A DNA stretch of 64,000 nucleotides, from NCBI GenBank assembly GCA_021848345.1, contig JAJZUV010000015.1:20926-84925 (forward strand), written 5' to 3'. The notes under the pieces were generated by a model that saw only the letters and a list, made by a program, of their open reading frames with translations, ran no database searches and was not told where the DNA came from. Of the stretch, positions 1-7,055 are shown piece by piece; position 1 is the first letter of the stretch; each line of letters starts with the position of its first letter. Position numbers and translations under genes: made by a program. This DNA is from Pseudomonadota bacterium. Lineage in GTDB: Bacteria > Pseudomonadota > Gammaproteobacteria > Burkholderiales > Burkholderiaceae_C.

Positions 1-261
1 CGGGCCGAGCACGCCGCCAAAGCCGACGGCGGCCGCGAACCAGAGGGCTTCGACACGCGCCAGGCGCACCCGCGGCGCGCGCCGGAGCAGGCGCCACACC
101 CCCAGCCCGAGGCCGGAACCCAGGTACAGCAGGCCCGCCAGCACCCAGGGGTCGACGCCCTGCAGCAGGCGCTTGGCCAGCGGCGTGCCGGCGCCGAAAA
201 GCAGCGCCGCGCCGAGCGCCGACAGCACGCCCGGGCGGGCGAAGTCGCGGATACGGGCCAT
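1..261 (-). CDS. DMT/EamA-family permease, N-terminal fragment
   Basis: The reading frame starts with ATG at 261 and runs off the left edge, so only the first 87 residues are visible. They begin MARIRDFARPGVLSALGAAL and include the phrase GAGTPLAKRLL, typical of the first helix of EamA drug/metabolite transporters. Hydrophobic stretches near residues 12-30, 37-55 and 72-87 are probable membrane segments. The substrate cannot be told; members of the family export amino acids, metabolites or drugs. It lies just downstream of the CDF exporter gene on the same strand (30 bp gap), so the two may be co-transcribed. Confidence 0.72.
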   Translation of the reverse strand, partial: MARIRDFARPGVLSALGAALLFGAGTPLAKRLLQGVDPWVLAGLLYLGSGLGLGVWRLLRRAPRVRLARVEALWFAAAVGFGGVLGP

Positions 262-291
262 GCGTCGAATCTCCGGGAAGGGACTCCCGCC

Positions 292-1311
292 TCAGTGCGA
301 GGAATGCAGCGCGCAGGCGTGCCGGGTCGTGCCCTGCTCGACCTGCAAGGTGCTGTGGCCGATGCCGAAGCGCGAACGCAGGCCCTCGCAGATGGCGTCC
401 AGCGCCTCGTCGCCGGGGTAGCCCGCGGGGACCACCAGATGGGCGGTCAGCGCGTTCTCGGTCGTGCTCATGCCCCAGATGTGCAGGTCGTGCACGTCGC
501 TCACGCCGGGGCGCGCGCGCAGGAACCCGGCGACCTCCGCGACGTCGATGCCCGCGGGCACCGCCGACAGGATCAGGTCGAGGGACTCGCGCAGCAGCCC
601 CCAGGTTCCGACCACGATGAGCACCACGATGGCCAGGCTGACCAGGGGATCCAGCCAGTACCAGCCGGTGGCCATGATGGCCAGCCCGGCGACCACCACG
701 CCCATCGAGATGGCCGCGTCGGACAGCATGTGCAGATAGGCGCCGCGCACGTTCAGGTCCGACTTCTGCCCGCGCAGCAGCAGCCACGCGGAGATGCCGT
801 TGACCGCGATGCCCGCCGCGGCCACCAGGGTCACCGTGAGCCCGGCAACCGGCGGCGGGGCGAGCAACCTCTGCAGCGCTTCCCATGCGATGGCGCCGGA
901 GGCCAGCAGCAGCAGCACGGCGTTCGCCAGCGCGGCCAGCATGGAACTGCTGCGCAAGCCGTAGGTGTAGCGCCCCTTCGGCGCGCGCCGGCCCAGCATG
1001 GCAGCCAGCAGCGCCAGCACCAGCCCCAGCACGTCCGACAGGTTGTGCCCGGCATCGGCCATCAGCGCGGTCGAATTGGCGGCCAGGCCGAAGCCGAACT
1101 GCACGAGCACCAGCAGGGTGTTGAGCACGATGGCGACGCGAAAGGCCGAGGCCTGCTTCTCGGGGTCGCCATGGTGGTGGTGATGACCGCCGAGCCCATG
1201 GGCATGAGCGTGCCCGTGCGCATGGTCGTGATCGTGATCGTGATCGTGGCCGCGGTCCTGGGCACGCGCGGGGTCGTGCCCAGCGGACGCGCGACGATGG
1301 TCTGCCGTCAT
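292..1311 (-). CDS. CDF-family divalent metal cation exporter (Zn/Co type)
   Basis: A 339-residue cation diffusion facilitator that exports Zn2+ (possibly Co2+ or Cd2+) across the inner membrane in exchange for protons. The first 50 residues are a His/Asp-rich metal-binding tail (repeated HD and HG pairs, then HHHHHGD). Six hydrophobic segments follow, and the signature ALMADAGHNLSD of membrane helix 2 carries the transport-site Asp/His residues. A cytoplasmic C-terminal domain (VSDVHDLHIWGMS) ends the protein. The ATG at 1311 overlaps the stop of the upstream ArsR-type gene (ATGA), which indicates translational coupling and repressor-controlled expression. The frame continues open upstream, but that part is the shadow of the repressor gene. 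Confidence 0.9.
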   Translation of the reverse strand: MTADHRRASAGHDPARAQDRGHDHDHDHDHAHGHAHAHGLGGHHHHHGDPEKQASAFRVAIVLNTLLVLVQFGFGLAANSTALMADAGHNLSDVLGLVLALLAAMLGRRAPKGRYTYGLRSSSMLAALANAVLLLLASGAIAWEALQRLLAPPPVAGLTVTLVAAAGIAVNGISAWLLLRGQKSDLNVRGAYLHMLSDAAISMGVVVAGLAIMATGWYWLDPLVSLAIVVLIVVGTWGLLRESLDLILSAVPAGIDVAEVAGFLRARPGVSDVHDLHIWGMSTTENALTAHLVVPAGYPGDEALDAICEGLRSRFGIGHSTLQVEQGTTRHACALHSSH

Positions 1312-1592
1312 TCGAGTTCTCCCTGCGGCTCGGCGATGTGTTCCAGCATGTCGCCCAGCATGCGCGCCACATGCTGGTCCGCGGCGCGCACCAGCACATG
1401 CCGGCCCTGGCGCTCGGACCTCACCAGGCGCGCGGCACGCAACAGGCGCAGATGGTGGCTGACCAGCGTGGGCGCGAGGTCCAGGCGGGCGGCGATGTCG
1501 CCCACCGCCACCGGCTCCTGCATGCAGGCGATGACGATGCGCAGGCGCGTGGTGTCGCCCAGCAGGCGGAACAGGTCCGCGAGCTGCGGCAT
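1308..1592 (-). CDS. ArsR/SmtB-family metal-responsive repressor
   Basis: A short winged-helix repressor, 94 residues from the ATG at 1592 (MPQLADLFRLLGDTTRLRI). The helix-turn-helix VGDIAARLDLAPTLVSHHLRLL is clear, followed by a wing (SERQGRHVLV) and a C-terminal helix with His residues (DQHVARMLGDMLEHIAE), where alpha-5 type metal ligands sit in SmtB/CzrA relatives. Unlike many relatives it has no CxC motif in the recognition helix, so Zn or Co sensing is more likely than As or Cd. The upstream in-frame ATG at 1655 is less likely because the operator would then lie inside the gene. It is translationally coupled to the CDF exporter. Confidence 0.87.
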   Translation of the reverse strand: MPQLADLFRLLGDTTRLRIVIACMQEPVAVGDIAARLDLAPTLVSHHLRLLRAARLVRSERQGRHVLVRAADQHVARMLGDMLEHIAEPQGELE

Positions 1593-1625
1593 CAGGGGAT
1601 CGGATTGCACGGTCGTCCAGCTCAA

Positions 1626-1675
1626 ACATGTGAACAGCTGTACACATGTGAACATGAGGCAAAGCGCCTTGTCAA
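1626..1675 (-). promoter_or_regulatory. Promoter and dyad operator of the arsR-CDF operon
   Basis: Positions 1626-1649 form a 24-bp dyad: arms ACATGTG and CACATGT flank a central ACAGCTGT block, with one mismatched pair. A perfect -35 hexamer TTGACA (minus strand, 1675-1670) stands 17-18 bp upstream of a weak -10 (TTCACA/TCACAT, around 1652-1646), which falls inside the dyad. The 11-mer ACATGTGAACA also occurs as a direct repeat (1626-1636 and 1644-1654). A repressor bound here would block RNA polymerase. The TGAACA element resembles SmtB/ArsR operators; that link is inferred. Confidence 0.7.
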
Positions 1676-1752
1676 TTCCGCCGCCTGCCCGGCACGAAGC
1701 TCCGCGGCCCGGGCACTGGCGCTAGGATCGGGAATCCCTGCCGGAGCACCCC

Positions 1753-2175
1753 ATGCCCTACGACAACGCCAATCCCTTCGCCCGCATCCTGCGCGGCGAA
1801 TTGCCCAGCATCCAGCTCGCCGAGGACGACGGCGCGCTGGCCATCATGGACATCATGCCCCAGGCCGACGGGCACGTCCTGATCATTCCCAAGGCGCCCG
1901 CCGAGCAGATCTTCGACCTGCCCGACGCCGCGCTGGTCGCGGCCATCCGCATGACCCAGCGCCTGGCCGTCGCGGTGCGCCAGGCCCTGCAGCCCGACGG
2001 GGTGTTCGTCGGCCAGTTCAACGGCGCCGCGGCCGGGCAGACGGTGCCCCACGTGCACTTCCACGTCATTCCCCGCTGGAAGGGTGCCGAGCTGCATATG
2101 CATGCGCGCGACCACGCCGACCCCGAGAAACTCCAGTCCATCGCGCAACGCATCCGCCAGCAGCTCGGCAACTGA
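1753..2175 (+). CDS. HIT-family nucleotide hydrolase/transferase
   Basis: A 140-residue histidine-triad protein. The N-terminal part (NPFARILRGELPS) and the C-terminal catalytic motif QTVPHVHFHVIP are those of HinT/Fhit-like enzymes that hydrolyse nucleotide phosphoramidates or dinucleoside polyphosphates; the middle His of HVHFHV is the expected nucleophile. Length is normal for the family. The ATG at 1753 is preceded by CCGGAG. It is divergent from the arsR-CDF operon and followed after 33 bp by a small membrane-protein gene, possibly co-transcribed. The physiological substrate cannot be predicted. Confidence 0.9.
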   Translation: MPYDNANPFARILRGELPSIQLAEDDGALAIMDIMPQADGHVLIIPKAPAEQIFDLPDAALVAAIRMTQRLAVAVRQALQPDGVFVGQFNGAAAGQTVPHVHFHVIPRWKGAELHMHARDHADPEKLQSIAQRIRQQLGN

Positions 2176-2208
2176 ACACGAACCACGGATCGAGTCCCGC
2201 GCCCGCCC

Positions 2209-2538
2209 ATGTTCCTGCTGCCGGCGATCGCCCTTCCCTTCTTGTTCTTTTTCGCGATCCGCCGCCTGTGGCGCATTCCCCGCGGGCTGCTGCAGGGACG
2301 CCTGCACGTGCCAGCGCGCCGCAGGCCCCTGCTCGCGACCGCCAGCGCCGTCGCCTACGCCGTGCTGCTGGGCTACACGGCCGGGCTCGCGGCGGAGCTT
2401 GTGCGCCTGGGTCTGGCCTCGCACGACCCCCTGTCCGCGCTGGTCTCCGTGACCGTGTACGTGCTGGTGTATCCGCTGGTCTACCTCGCGGCCGAGTGGG
2501 TCTTCTACTACGGCATCAAAGCAGCCCCAGGCGCCTGA
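2209..2538 (+). CDS. Small integral membrane protein of unknown function
   Basis: A 109-residue protein I do not recognise. It has a hydrophobic N-terminus (LLPAIALPFLFFFAI), a short basic loop (RRLWRIPRGLLQGRL, with PARRRP after it), a second segment (LLATASAVAYAVLLGYTAGLAAEL) and a third (LVSVTVYVLVYPLVYLAAEWVFYY), so three membrane helices are probable. It follows the HIT gene by 33 bp on the same strand. Its last 23 bp overlap the 3' end of the convergent sigma-54 activator gene. Confidence 0.62.
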   Translation: MFLLPAIALPFLFFFAIRRLWRIPRGLLQGRLHVPARRRPLLATASAVAYAVLLGYTAGLAAELVRLGLASHDPLSALVSVTVYVLVYPLVYLAAEWVFYYGIKAAPGA

Positions 2539-4264
2539 GTCGATACGACATCTGCGCGCGGCTCAGGCCGAGCGCGCGCGCCGCCGCCGAGACGTTGTAG
2601 CGCGCCGCCACCAGTGCGTCGCGATACATGTCGGCGTGAGGCTCGCCGCCGTGCGCGGCCGGCCCGCGGCGCCCGGCGAGCGCGGCGTGTTCGGTCAGTC
2701 GCCCGTCCGGCCCCGGCGACAGGCCGTGCGACGCCCCCATCTCGCCGCCGCGAAACAGATGCACCACGTCGATCGGCTCGTCCGGACCGGCCATGATCAC
2801 GCCGCGCTCGATCAGGTTCTGCAATTCGCGCACGTTGCCGGGAAAGTCGTATTGCAGCAGGGCCTGCACGGCCCGGGGCGTGAAACCGGCCACGCGGCGC
2901 CCGTACTGTTCGCCGTAGCGCCGCAGGAAAGCCTCCATCAGCAACGGGATGTCGTCGCGGCGATCCTTCAACGGAGGCAGCGCGATCGGGAACACGTTGA
3001 GCCGGAAGAACAGATCCTCGCGAAAGCGCCCGGCGCGCACCTCGGCGCGAAGGTCGACGTTGGTGGCCGCCACCACGCGCACGTCCACCGCGATTTCGCG
3101 ACTTCCGCCCACGCGCTCGATGCGCCGCTCCTGCAATGCGCGCAGCAGCTTGCCCTGCGCGAAAAAGCTCAGCGAGGCGATCTCGTCCAGGAACAGCGTG
3201 CCGCCCTGCGCGCGCTCGAAGCGCCCGGCCCGCGAGCTGCTCGCGCCGGTGAACGCGCCCCGTTCCACGCCGAACAACTCGGCCTCGATCAGCGTGTCGG
3301 GAATCGCCGCGCAGTTCACCGCGACGAAGGGCGCCGCCGCGCGCGGGCTGATGGCGTGCAGGGTCTGCGCGAACAGTTCCTTTCCGGCACCCGAGGGGCC
3401 GCTGAACAGCACCGTGGCGGGCGTGGGCGCGACACGTTCGATCAGGTGCCGCGCGGCGCTGAAACTCGACGAGATGCCCACCAGCGCCGACTGGTGCCCG
3501 GAGCGCGCCGCGGGCGCCAGACCCCGAGGCCTGGCGGCGACGCCGATCGCCGGCTCGGCCAGGCTGCGGCGAATGCCCGCGGCGGAAAGCTCGGGCGCGA
3601 AATAGTGCTGGTCGAGCTCGGGGTCCTCCCACTCGTCGGCCGGGCGCCCGACCAGACGGCAGGCGCCGGCCCCGGTGGCGCGGCACTCGATTTCCCGATA
3701 CACGATGAACTTGCCCATGAAGGCGCTGGCATAGCCGCTGGCGTAGCCGATCTGCATCCAGCAGGCCGGCTCGGTGCCGATACCGAAGGCGGCGATGTGC
3801 TCGTCGTCCTCGCTGGAGTCGTGCCACCAGAAGTCGGCGTGGAAACTGCCGCGCGCGATGTCGAACTCGAAGGCGATGGCCTCCGGCCGCACGATGCCCC
3901 CCAGCTTGTGCATCTGCGGGCCGGCGTGGAATGCGTTGACCGGGTCGCTGTCCGGCCAGGTCCGGCGCACCAGCTCGGCGTCGCGCGCGCCGGCCGCGTA
4001 GCCCACGCGGGTCAGCAGCGACCGAGCCTGCTCCTGCCCCAGGCGCGCGATCAGCTCGGCGCGCAACGAGCCGAAGGTGGACGAGCGCCACAACACCATG
4101 CGCTGATCGCCCAGCCAGATGCGCCCGTCGTCGGGCGAGAAGCTCAGCGCCTCGGCCAGATCGCGCAGGGTCGGCGTGGCGCCTTCGTCGACGTCCTGGC
4201 TGGTGCGCGAGGAGCGTCGCTGCAACTGGGCCAGGGTCACTCGGTTCGGATCAGTGCGTGGCAT
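2516..4264 (-). CDS. Sigma-54-dependent activator, XylR_N/V4R sensor type
   Basis: A 582-residue enhancer-binding protein of the XylR/DmpR/PoxR group. An N-terminal effector domain (about residues 30-150, LSFSPDDGRIWLGDQRM) and a V4R-like segment (about 150-215, with a Cys-containing end ECRATGAGACR) would bind a small, usually aromatic, ligand. The AAA+ domain has Walker A GPSGAGKE near residue 288, the sigma-54 contact loop GAFTGA near 336 and Walker B GGTLFLDEI. The C-terminal Fis-type helix-turn-helix is NVSAAARALGLSRAQMSYRL. It is divergent from an SDR/aldehyde dehydrogenase operon with a consensus -24/-12 promoter, its likely target. Start 4264 (MPRTD) is preferred over 4294, because the latter lies in a dyad. 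Confidence 0.9.
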   Translation of the reverse strand: MPRTDPNRVTLAQLQRRSSRTSQDVDEGATPTLRDLAEALSFSPDDGRIWLGDQRMVLWRSSTFGSLRAELIARLGQEQARSLLTRVGYAAGARDAELVRRTWPDSDPVNAFHAGPQMHKLGGIVRPEAIAFEFDIARGSFHADFWWHDSSEDDEHIAAFGIGTEPACWMQIGYASGYASAFMGKFIVYREIECRATGAGACRLVGRPADEWEDPELDQHYFAPELSAAGIRRSLAEPAIGVAARPRGLAPAARSGHQSALVGISSSFSAARHLIERVAPTPATVLFSGPSGAGKELFAQTLHAISPRAAAPFVAVNCAAIPDTLIEAELFGVERGAFTGASSSRAGRFERAQGGTLFLDEIASLSFFAQGKLLRALQERRIERVGGSREIAVDVRVVAATNVDLRAEVRAGRFREDLFFRLNVFPIALPPLKDRRDDIPLLMEAFLRRYGEQYGRRVAGFTPRAVQALLQYDFPGNVRELQNLIERGVIMAGPDEPIDVVHLFRGGEMGASHGLSPGPDGRLTEHAALAGRRGPAAHGGEPHADMYRDALVAARYNVSAAARALGLSRAQMSYRLRRLGLL

Positions 4265-4272
4265 GGATCGAG

Positions 4273-4297
4273 TGCATGATGCAACATGAATCATGCA
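4273..4297. promoter_or_regulatory. Dyad upstream of the sigma-54 promoter, candidate enhancer site
   Basis: TGCATGAT (4273-4280) and its exact reverse complement ATCATGCA (4290-4297) are separated by 9 bp. The dyad lies about 100 bp upstream of the -24/-12 promoter at 4394, the usual distance for an enhancer bound by an XylR-type activator, and just upstream of the activator's own start at 4264. Two further perfect palindromes follow (TTGATCAA at 4301-4308; CCGGGTATACCCGG at 4326-4339). Which of these the activator binds is not known. Confidence 0.5.
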
Positions 4298-4393
4298 TTT
4301 TTGATCAAGCTGCTGCGATCGCCTTCCGGGTATACCCGGGTCGAGCGGTCGCAAGCGATTGATTCGGCGGGGCTTCACGCCTGCGCTCCGAGC

Positions 4394-4408
4394 TGGCACG
4401 GGGTTTGC
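4394..4408 (+). promoter_or_regulatory. Sigma-54 (-24/-12) promoter of the SDR-aldehyde dehydrogenase operon
   Basis: TGGCACG-N4-TTGC, an exact match to the RpoN consensus, with the GG at 4395-4396 and the GC at 4407-4408 exactly 12 bp apart. Transcription would start near 4419, leaving a leader of about 55 nt before the ATG at 4475. The divergently encoded activator has the GAFTGA loop needed to work with sigma-54, so the pairing of promoter and regulator is strong. Confidence 0.85.
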
Positions 4409-4474
4409 GAACATCTGGTTTTCGATCCAGCGCGTCGCACGAACGCGCGATGCAACCCTCGAAGGAGACAACCC

Positions 4475-5254
4475 ATGTTCCAGGGAAAGACCGTGGTCGT
4501 CACCGGCGCCGCGTCGGGCATCGGCGCGGCCACCGCGGCGCTGCTCGCCGAGCGGGGCGCCGACGTGATCGCCGTGGACCTCAACCGCCCCCAGCGGGAG
4601 TTCGGACGCTTCCTGCGCGCGGACCTCTCGGACCCGGCTTCCATCGACACCCTGGCGGCGGCGCTGCCGGCCGGGGTGCACGGCCTGGCGAACATCGCCG
4701 GCTTGCCGCCGACGCGCCCCGCCGAGCAGGTACTGAAGGTCAATCTGGTGGGGCTCAAATACCTCACGACCCGGTTGGTGCCCAAGCTGGCCGACGGCGC
4801 CTCGATCGTCAACCTGGCCTCGCTGGCCGGGCTGGGCTGGACCGAACCCGAGGCGAAACCGGCCATCGACGACAGCGAGCACCTGGACTTCGACGACGTG
4901 GCCGGCTTCTGCGCCCGGCATCGCATCGAGGGCGCGCGCAGCTACTTCTTCTCCAAGGAGGCGCTGATCGTGTGGACCCTGCGCAACCGATGGACCTGGC
5001 GCGAACGCGGCATCCGCATGAACGCGGTCAGTCCGGGGCCGGTGGACACGCCGATCCTGAAGGATTTCATCGAGACCCTCGGCGCGCGCGCGGAGGAGGA
5101 CATGCGCACCATGGACCGCCCGGGCCGCCCGGGCGACATCGCGCCCGTGGTCGCCTTCCTGCTGTCCGACGAGTCAGCCTGGATCCGCGGCACCAACGTG
5201 CCGGTGGACGGCGGCATGTATTCGAACGTGCTGTGCCAGATGCACGGCTTCTGA
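4475..5254 (+). CDS. Short-chain dehydrogenase, aromatic-alcohol dehydrogenase-like
   Basis: A 259-residue NAD(P)-dependent SDR. The coenzyme motif TGAASGIG is at residues 11-18, the acidic residue after strand 2 (VIAVDLN) suggests NAD, and the active site is Y157-FFS-K161. The C-terminus (PVDGGMYSN) is normal. The long insertion WTEPEAKPAIDDSEHLDFDD is reminiscent of 3-alpha-hydroxysteroid and coniferyl-alcohol dehydrogenases (HsdA/CalA group), a family assignment made from memory. GGAG (4463-4466) precedes the ATG. It is first in a sigma-54-controlled operon with a vanillin/salicylaldehyde-type dehydrogenase, so a two-step alcohol-to-acid oxidation is inferred. Confidence 0.85.
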   Translation: MFQGKTVVVTGAASGIGAATAALLAERGADVIAVDLNRPQREFGRFLRADLSDPASIDTLAAALPAGVHGLANIAGLPPTRPAEQVLKVNLVGLKYLTTRLVPKLADGASIVNLASLAGLGWTEPEAKPAIDDSEHLDFDDVAGFCARHRIEGARSYFFSKEALIVWTLRNRWTWRERGIRMNAVSPGPVDTPILKDFIETLGARAEEDMRTMDRPGRPGDIAPVVAFLLSDESAWIRGTNVPVDGGMYSNVLCQMHGF

Positions 5255-5268
5255 CCCTGGAGACTCCC

Positions 5269-6720
5269 ATGACCACGATTTCCCTGTTGATCGGCGGCGA
5301 ACGCCGCGCGGCATCCGGCGGCGCCACCTTCGTGCGCCGCAACCCCCTGGACGGCAGCGTCGCCACGACCGCTCCCGCGGCCACCGCCGACGACGCGCGC
5401 GCCGCGGTCGACGCCGCCGCGGCGGCCTTTCCCGCCTGGTCCGCCCTCGGCCCCGGCGCGCGTCGCGCGCTGCTGATCAAGGCCGCGCACGCGCTGGAAG
5501 CCAAGGGCGAGGCCTTCGCCGCCGCGGTGGCCTCGGAGACGGGCGGTTCCGGGCTGTGGGCCGGGTTCAACGTGCATCTGGCCGCCGGCATGCTGCTGGA
5601 AGCGGCCGCGCTGACCACCCAGATCTCCGGCGAGGTCATCCCCTCCGACGTGCCCGGCAGCGTGGCCATGGCCATGCGCCAACCCGCCGGCGTGGTGCTG
5701 GGCATGGCGCCGTGGAACGCGCCGATCATCCTGGGGGTGCGCGCGCTGGCGGTGCCGCTGGCCTGCGGCAACACGGTGGTGCTCAAGGGCTCCGAACTGT
5801 GCCCGGCCACGCACGGCCTGATCGTCGACGCGCTGGTCGACGCCGGGCTGCCCGCCGGGGTGGTGAACTTCGTCACCAACGCCCCGGCCGACGCGCCCGC
5901 GGTGGTGGAGGCCATGATCGCCCACCCCGCGGTGCGCCGGGTGAATTTCACCGGTTCCACCCGCGTCGGGCGCATCATCGCCGAGATGTGCGCGCGCCAC
6001 CTCAAGCCTTCGGTGCTGGAACTCGGCGGCAAGGCGCCGCTGCTGGTGCTGGACGACGCCGACCTGGATGCCGCGGTCAACGGCGCCGCCTTCGGCGCCT
6101 TCGCCAATTCGGGCCAGATCTGCATGTCCACCGAGCGCATCATCGTGGACGAGTCGGTGGCCGACGAATTCGCCGCGCGCCTGGCCGCCAAGGCCTCGGC
6201 CCTGCCCCTGGGCGACCCTCGCAAGGGCCCGGTGGTGCTGGGCTCGGTGGTCGACATGAGCACCGTGCAGCGCTGCAACGCGCTGATCGACGATGCGCTG
6301 GCCAAGGGCGCCAGGCTGCTGTGCGGCGGCAAGGCGGACTCCACGCTGATGCCCGCCACGCTGCTCGACCACGTCACCCCCGACATGGCCATCTACCGCG
6401 AAGAATCCTTCGGGCCGGTCAAGCCCATCGTTCGCGTGAAGGGGGTGGACGCCGCGGTGGCCTGCGCCAACGACAATGCCTACGGCCTGTCGGCGGCCGT
6501 GTTCGGGCGCGACGCGGCGCGCGCGCTGACGGTGGCCCAGCGCATCCAGTCGGGCATCTGCCACGTCAACGGGCCCACCGTGCACGATGAAGCGCAGATG
6601 CCCTTCGGCGGGGTCAAGGACAGCGGCTGGGGACGTTTCGGAGGCAAGGCCGGCATCGACGCCTTCACCGAACTGCGCTGGGTCACGCTGCAGACCGGAA
6701 CCCGTCATTACCCCTTCTGA
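5269..6720 (+). CDS. NAD(P)-dependent aldehyde dehydrogenase, vanillin/salicylaldehyde type
   Basis: A 483-residue aldehyde dehydrogenase that oxidises an aldehyde to the acid. The family elements are in order: APWNAP (oxyanion Asn about residue 150), FTGSTRVG (coenzyme), LELGGKAP (general base Glu about 251), SGQICMSTERII (catalytic Cys about 285) and EESFGPV near the end. The CMSTERI context and the C-terminal MPFGGVKDSGWGRFGG are typical of the benzaldehyde/vanillin/salicylaldehyde subfamily. It begins 14 bp after the SDR stop and is probably co-transcribed with it. Its 3' end overlaps the convergent AtuA-like small gene by 13 bp. Confidence 0.9.
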   Translation: MTTISLLIGGERRAASGGATFVRRNPLDGSVATTAPAATADDARAAVDAAAAAFPAWSALGPGARRALLIKAAHALEAKGEAFAAAVASETGGSGLWAGFNVHLAAGMLLEAAALTTQISGEVIPSDVPGSVAMAMRQPAGVVLGMAPWNAPIILGVRALAVPLACGNTVVLKGSELCPATHGLIVDALVDAGLPAGVVNFVTNAPADAPAVVEAMIAHPAVRRVNFTGSTRVGRIIAEMCARHLKPSVLELGGKAPLLVLDDADLDAAVNGAAFGAFANSGQICMSTERIIVDESVADEFAARLAAKASALPLGDPRKGPVVLGSVVDMSTVQRCNALIDDALAKGARLLCGGKADSTLMPATLLDHVTPDMAIYREESFGPVKPIVRVKGVDAAVACANDNAYGLSAAVFGRDAARALTVAQRIQSGICHVNGPTVHDEAQMPFGGVKDSGWGRFGGKAGIDAFTELRWVTLQTGTRHYPF

Positions 6721-7055
6721 TCGCCGCCCGCCCCGGGCCCCGCCGCGGGCTCGGGAATGTCCAGCTCGAGCATCAGCATGCCCAGGGACTTGCCGTGCGC
6801 GTCCAGCGCCAGGGAGCGGGTCACGCCGCCGCCCAGCGCCGCGTGCAGCACGAAGTTCAGCGCGCCCAGCAGCGGCAGTTCGTAGCGCAGCACCTCCCCC
6901 CTCGCGATGCCCGCGAAGTGCTCCCGCACGCGCTGCGGGGTGAGGTGCTCGCGCAGGTGCTCGTAGTGGCGCGTCTCGAAGGCGATCACCGAGATGTTGG
7001 ACGTGTTGCCCTTGTCGCCGGCCCGGGCGTGGGCGATCTCGCGCAGTTTGATCAT
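6708..7055 (-). CDS. Small AtuA-associated protein (AtuA C-terminal-like domain)
   Basis: A 115-residue protein starting MIKLREIAHARAGDKGNTSN. The phrase RAGDKGNTSNISVIAF is the hallmark of the small domain that in many proteins is fused to the C-terminus of AtuA/DUF1446 enzymes; here it is a separate gene. The ATG at 7055 overlaps the stop of the upstream AtuA-like gene (ATGA), so both polypeptides probably form one complex. No catalytic function is established by the sequence. AtuA-type proteins take part in acyclic terpene and related branched acyl-CoA degradation in pseudomonads. Confidence 0.78.
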   Translation of the reverse strand: MIKLREIAHARAGDKGNTSNISVIAFETRHYEHLREHLTPQRVREHFAGIARGEVLRYELPLLGALNFVLHAALGGGVTRSLALDAHGKSLGMLMLELDIPEPAAGPGAGGDQKG

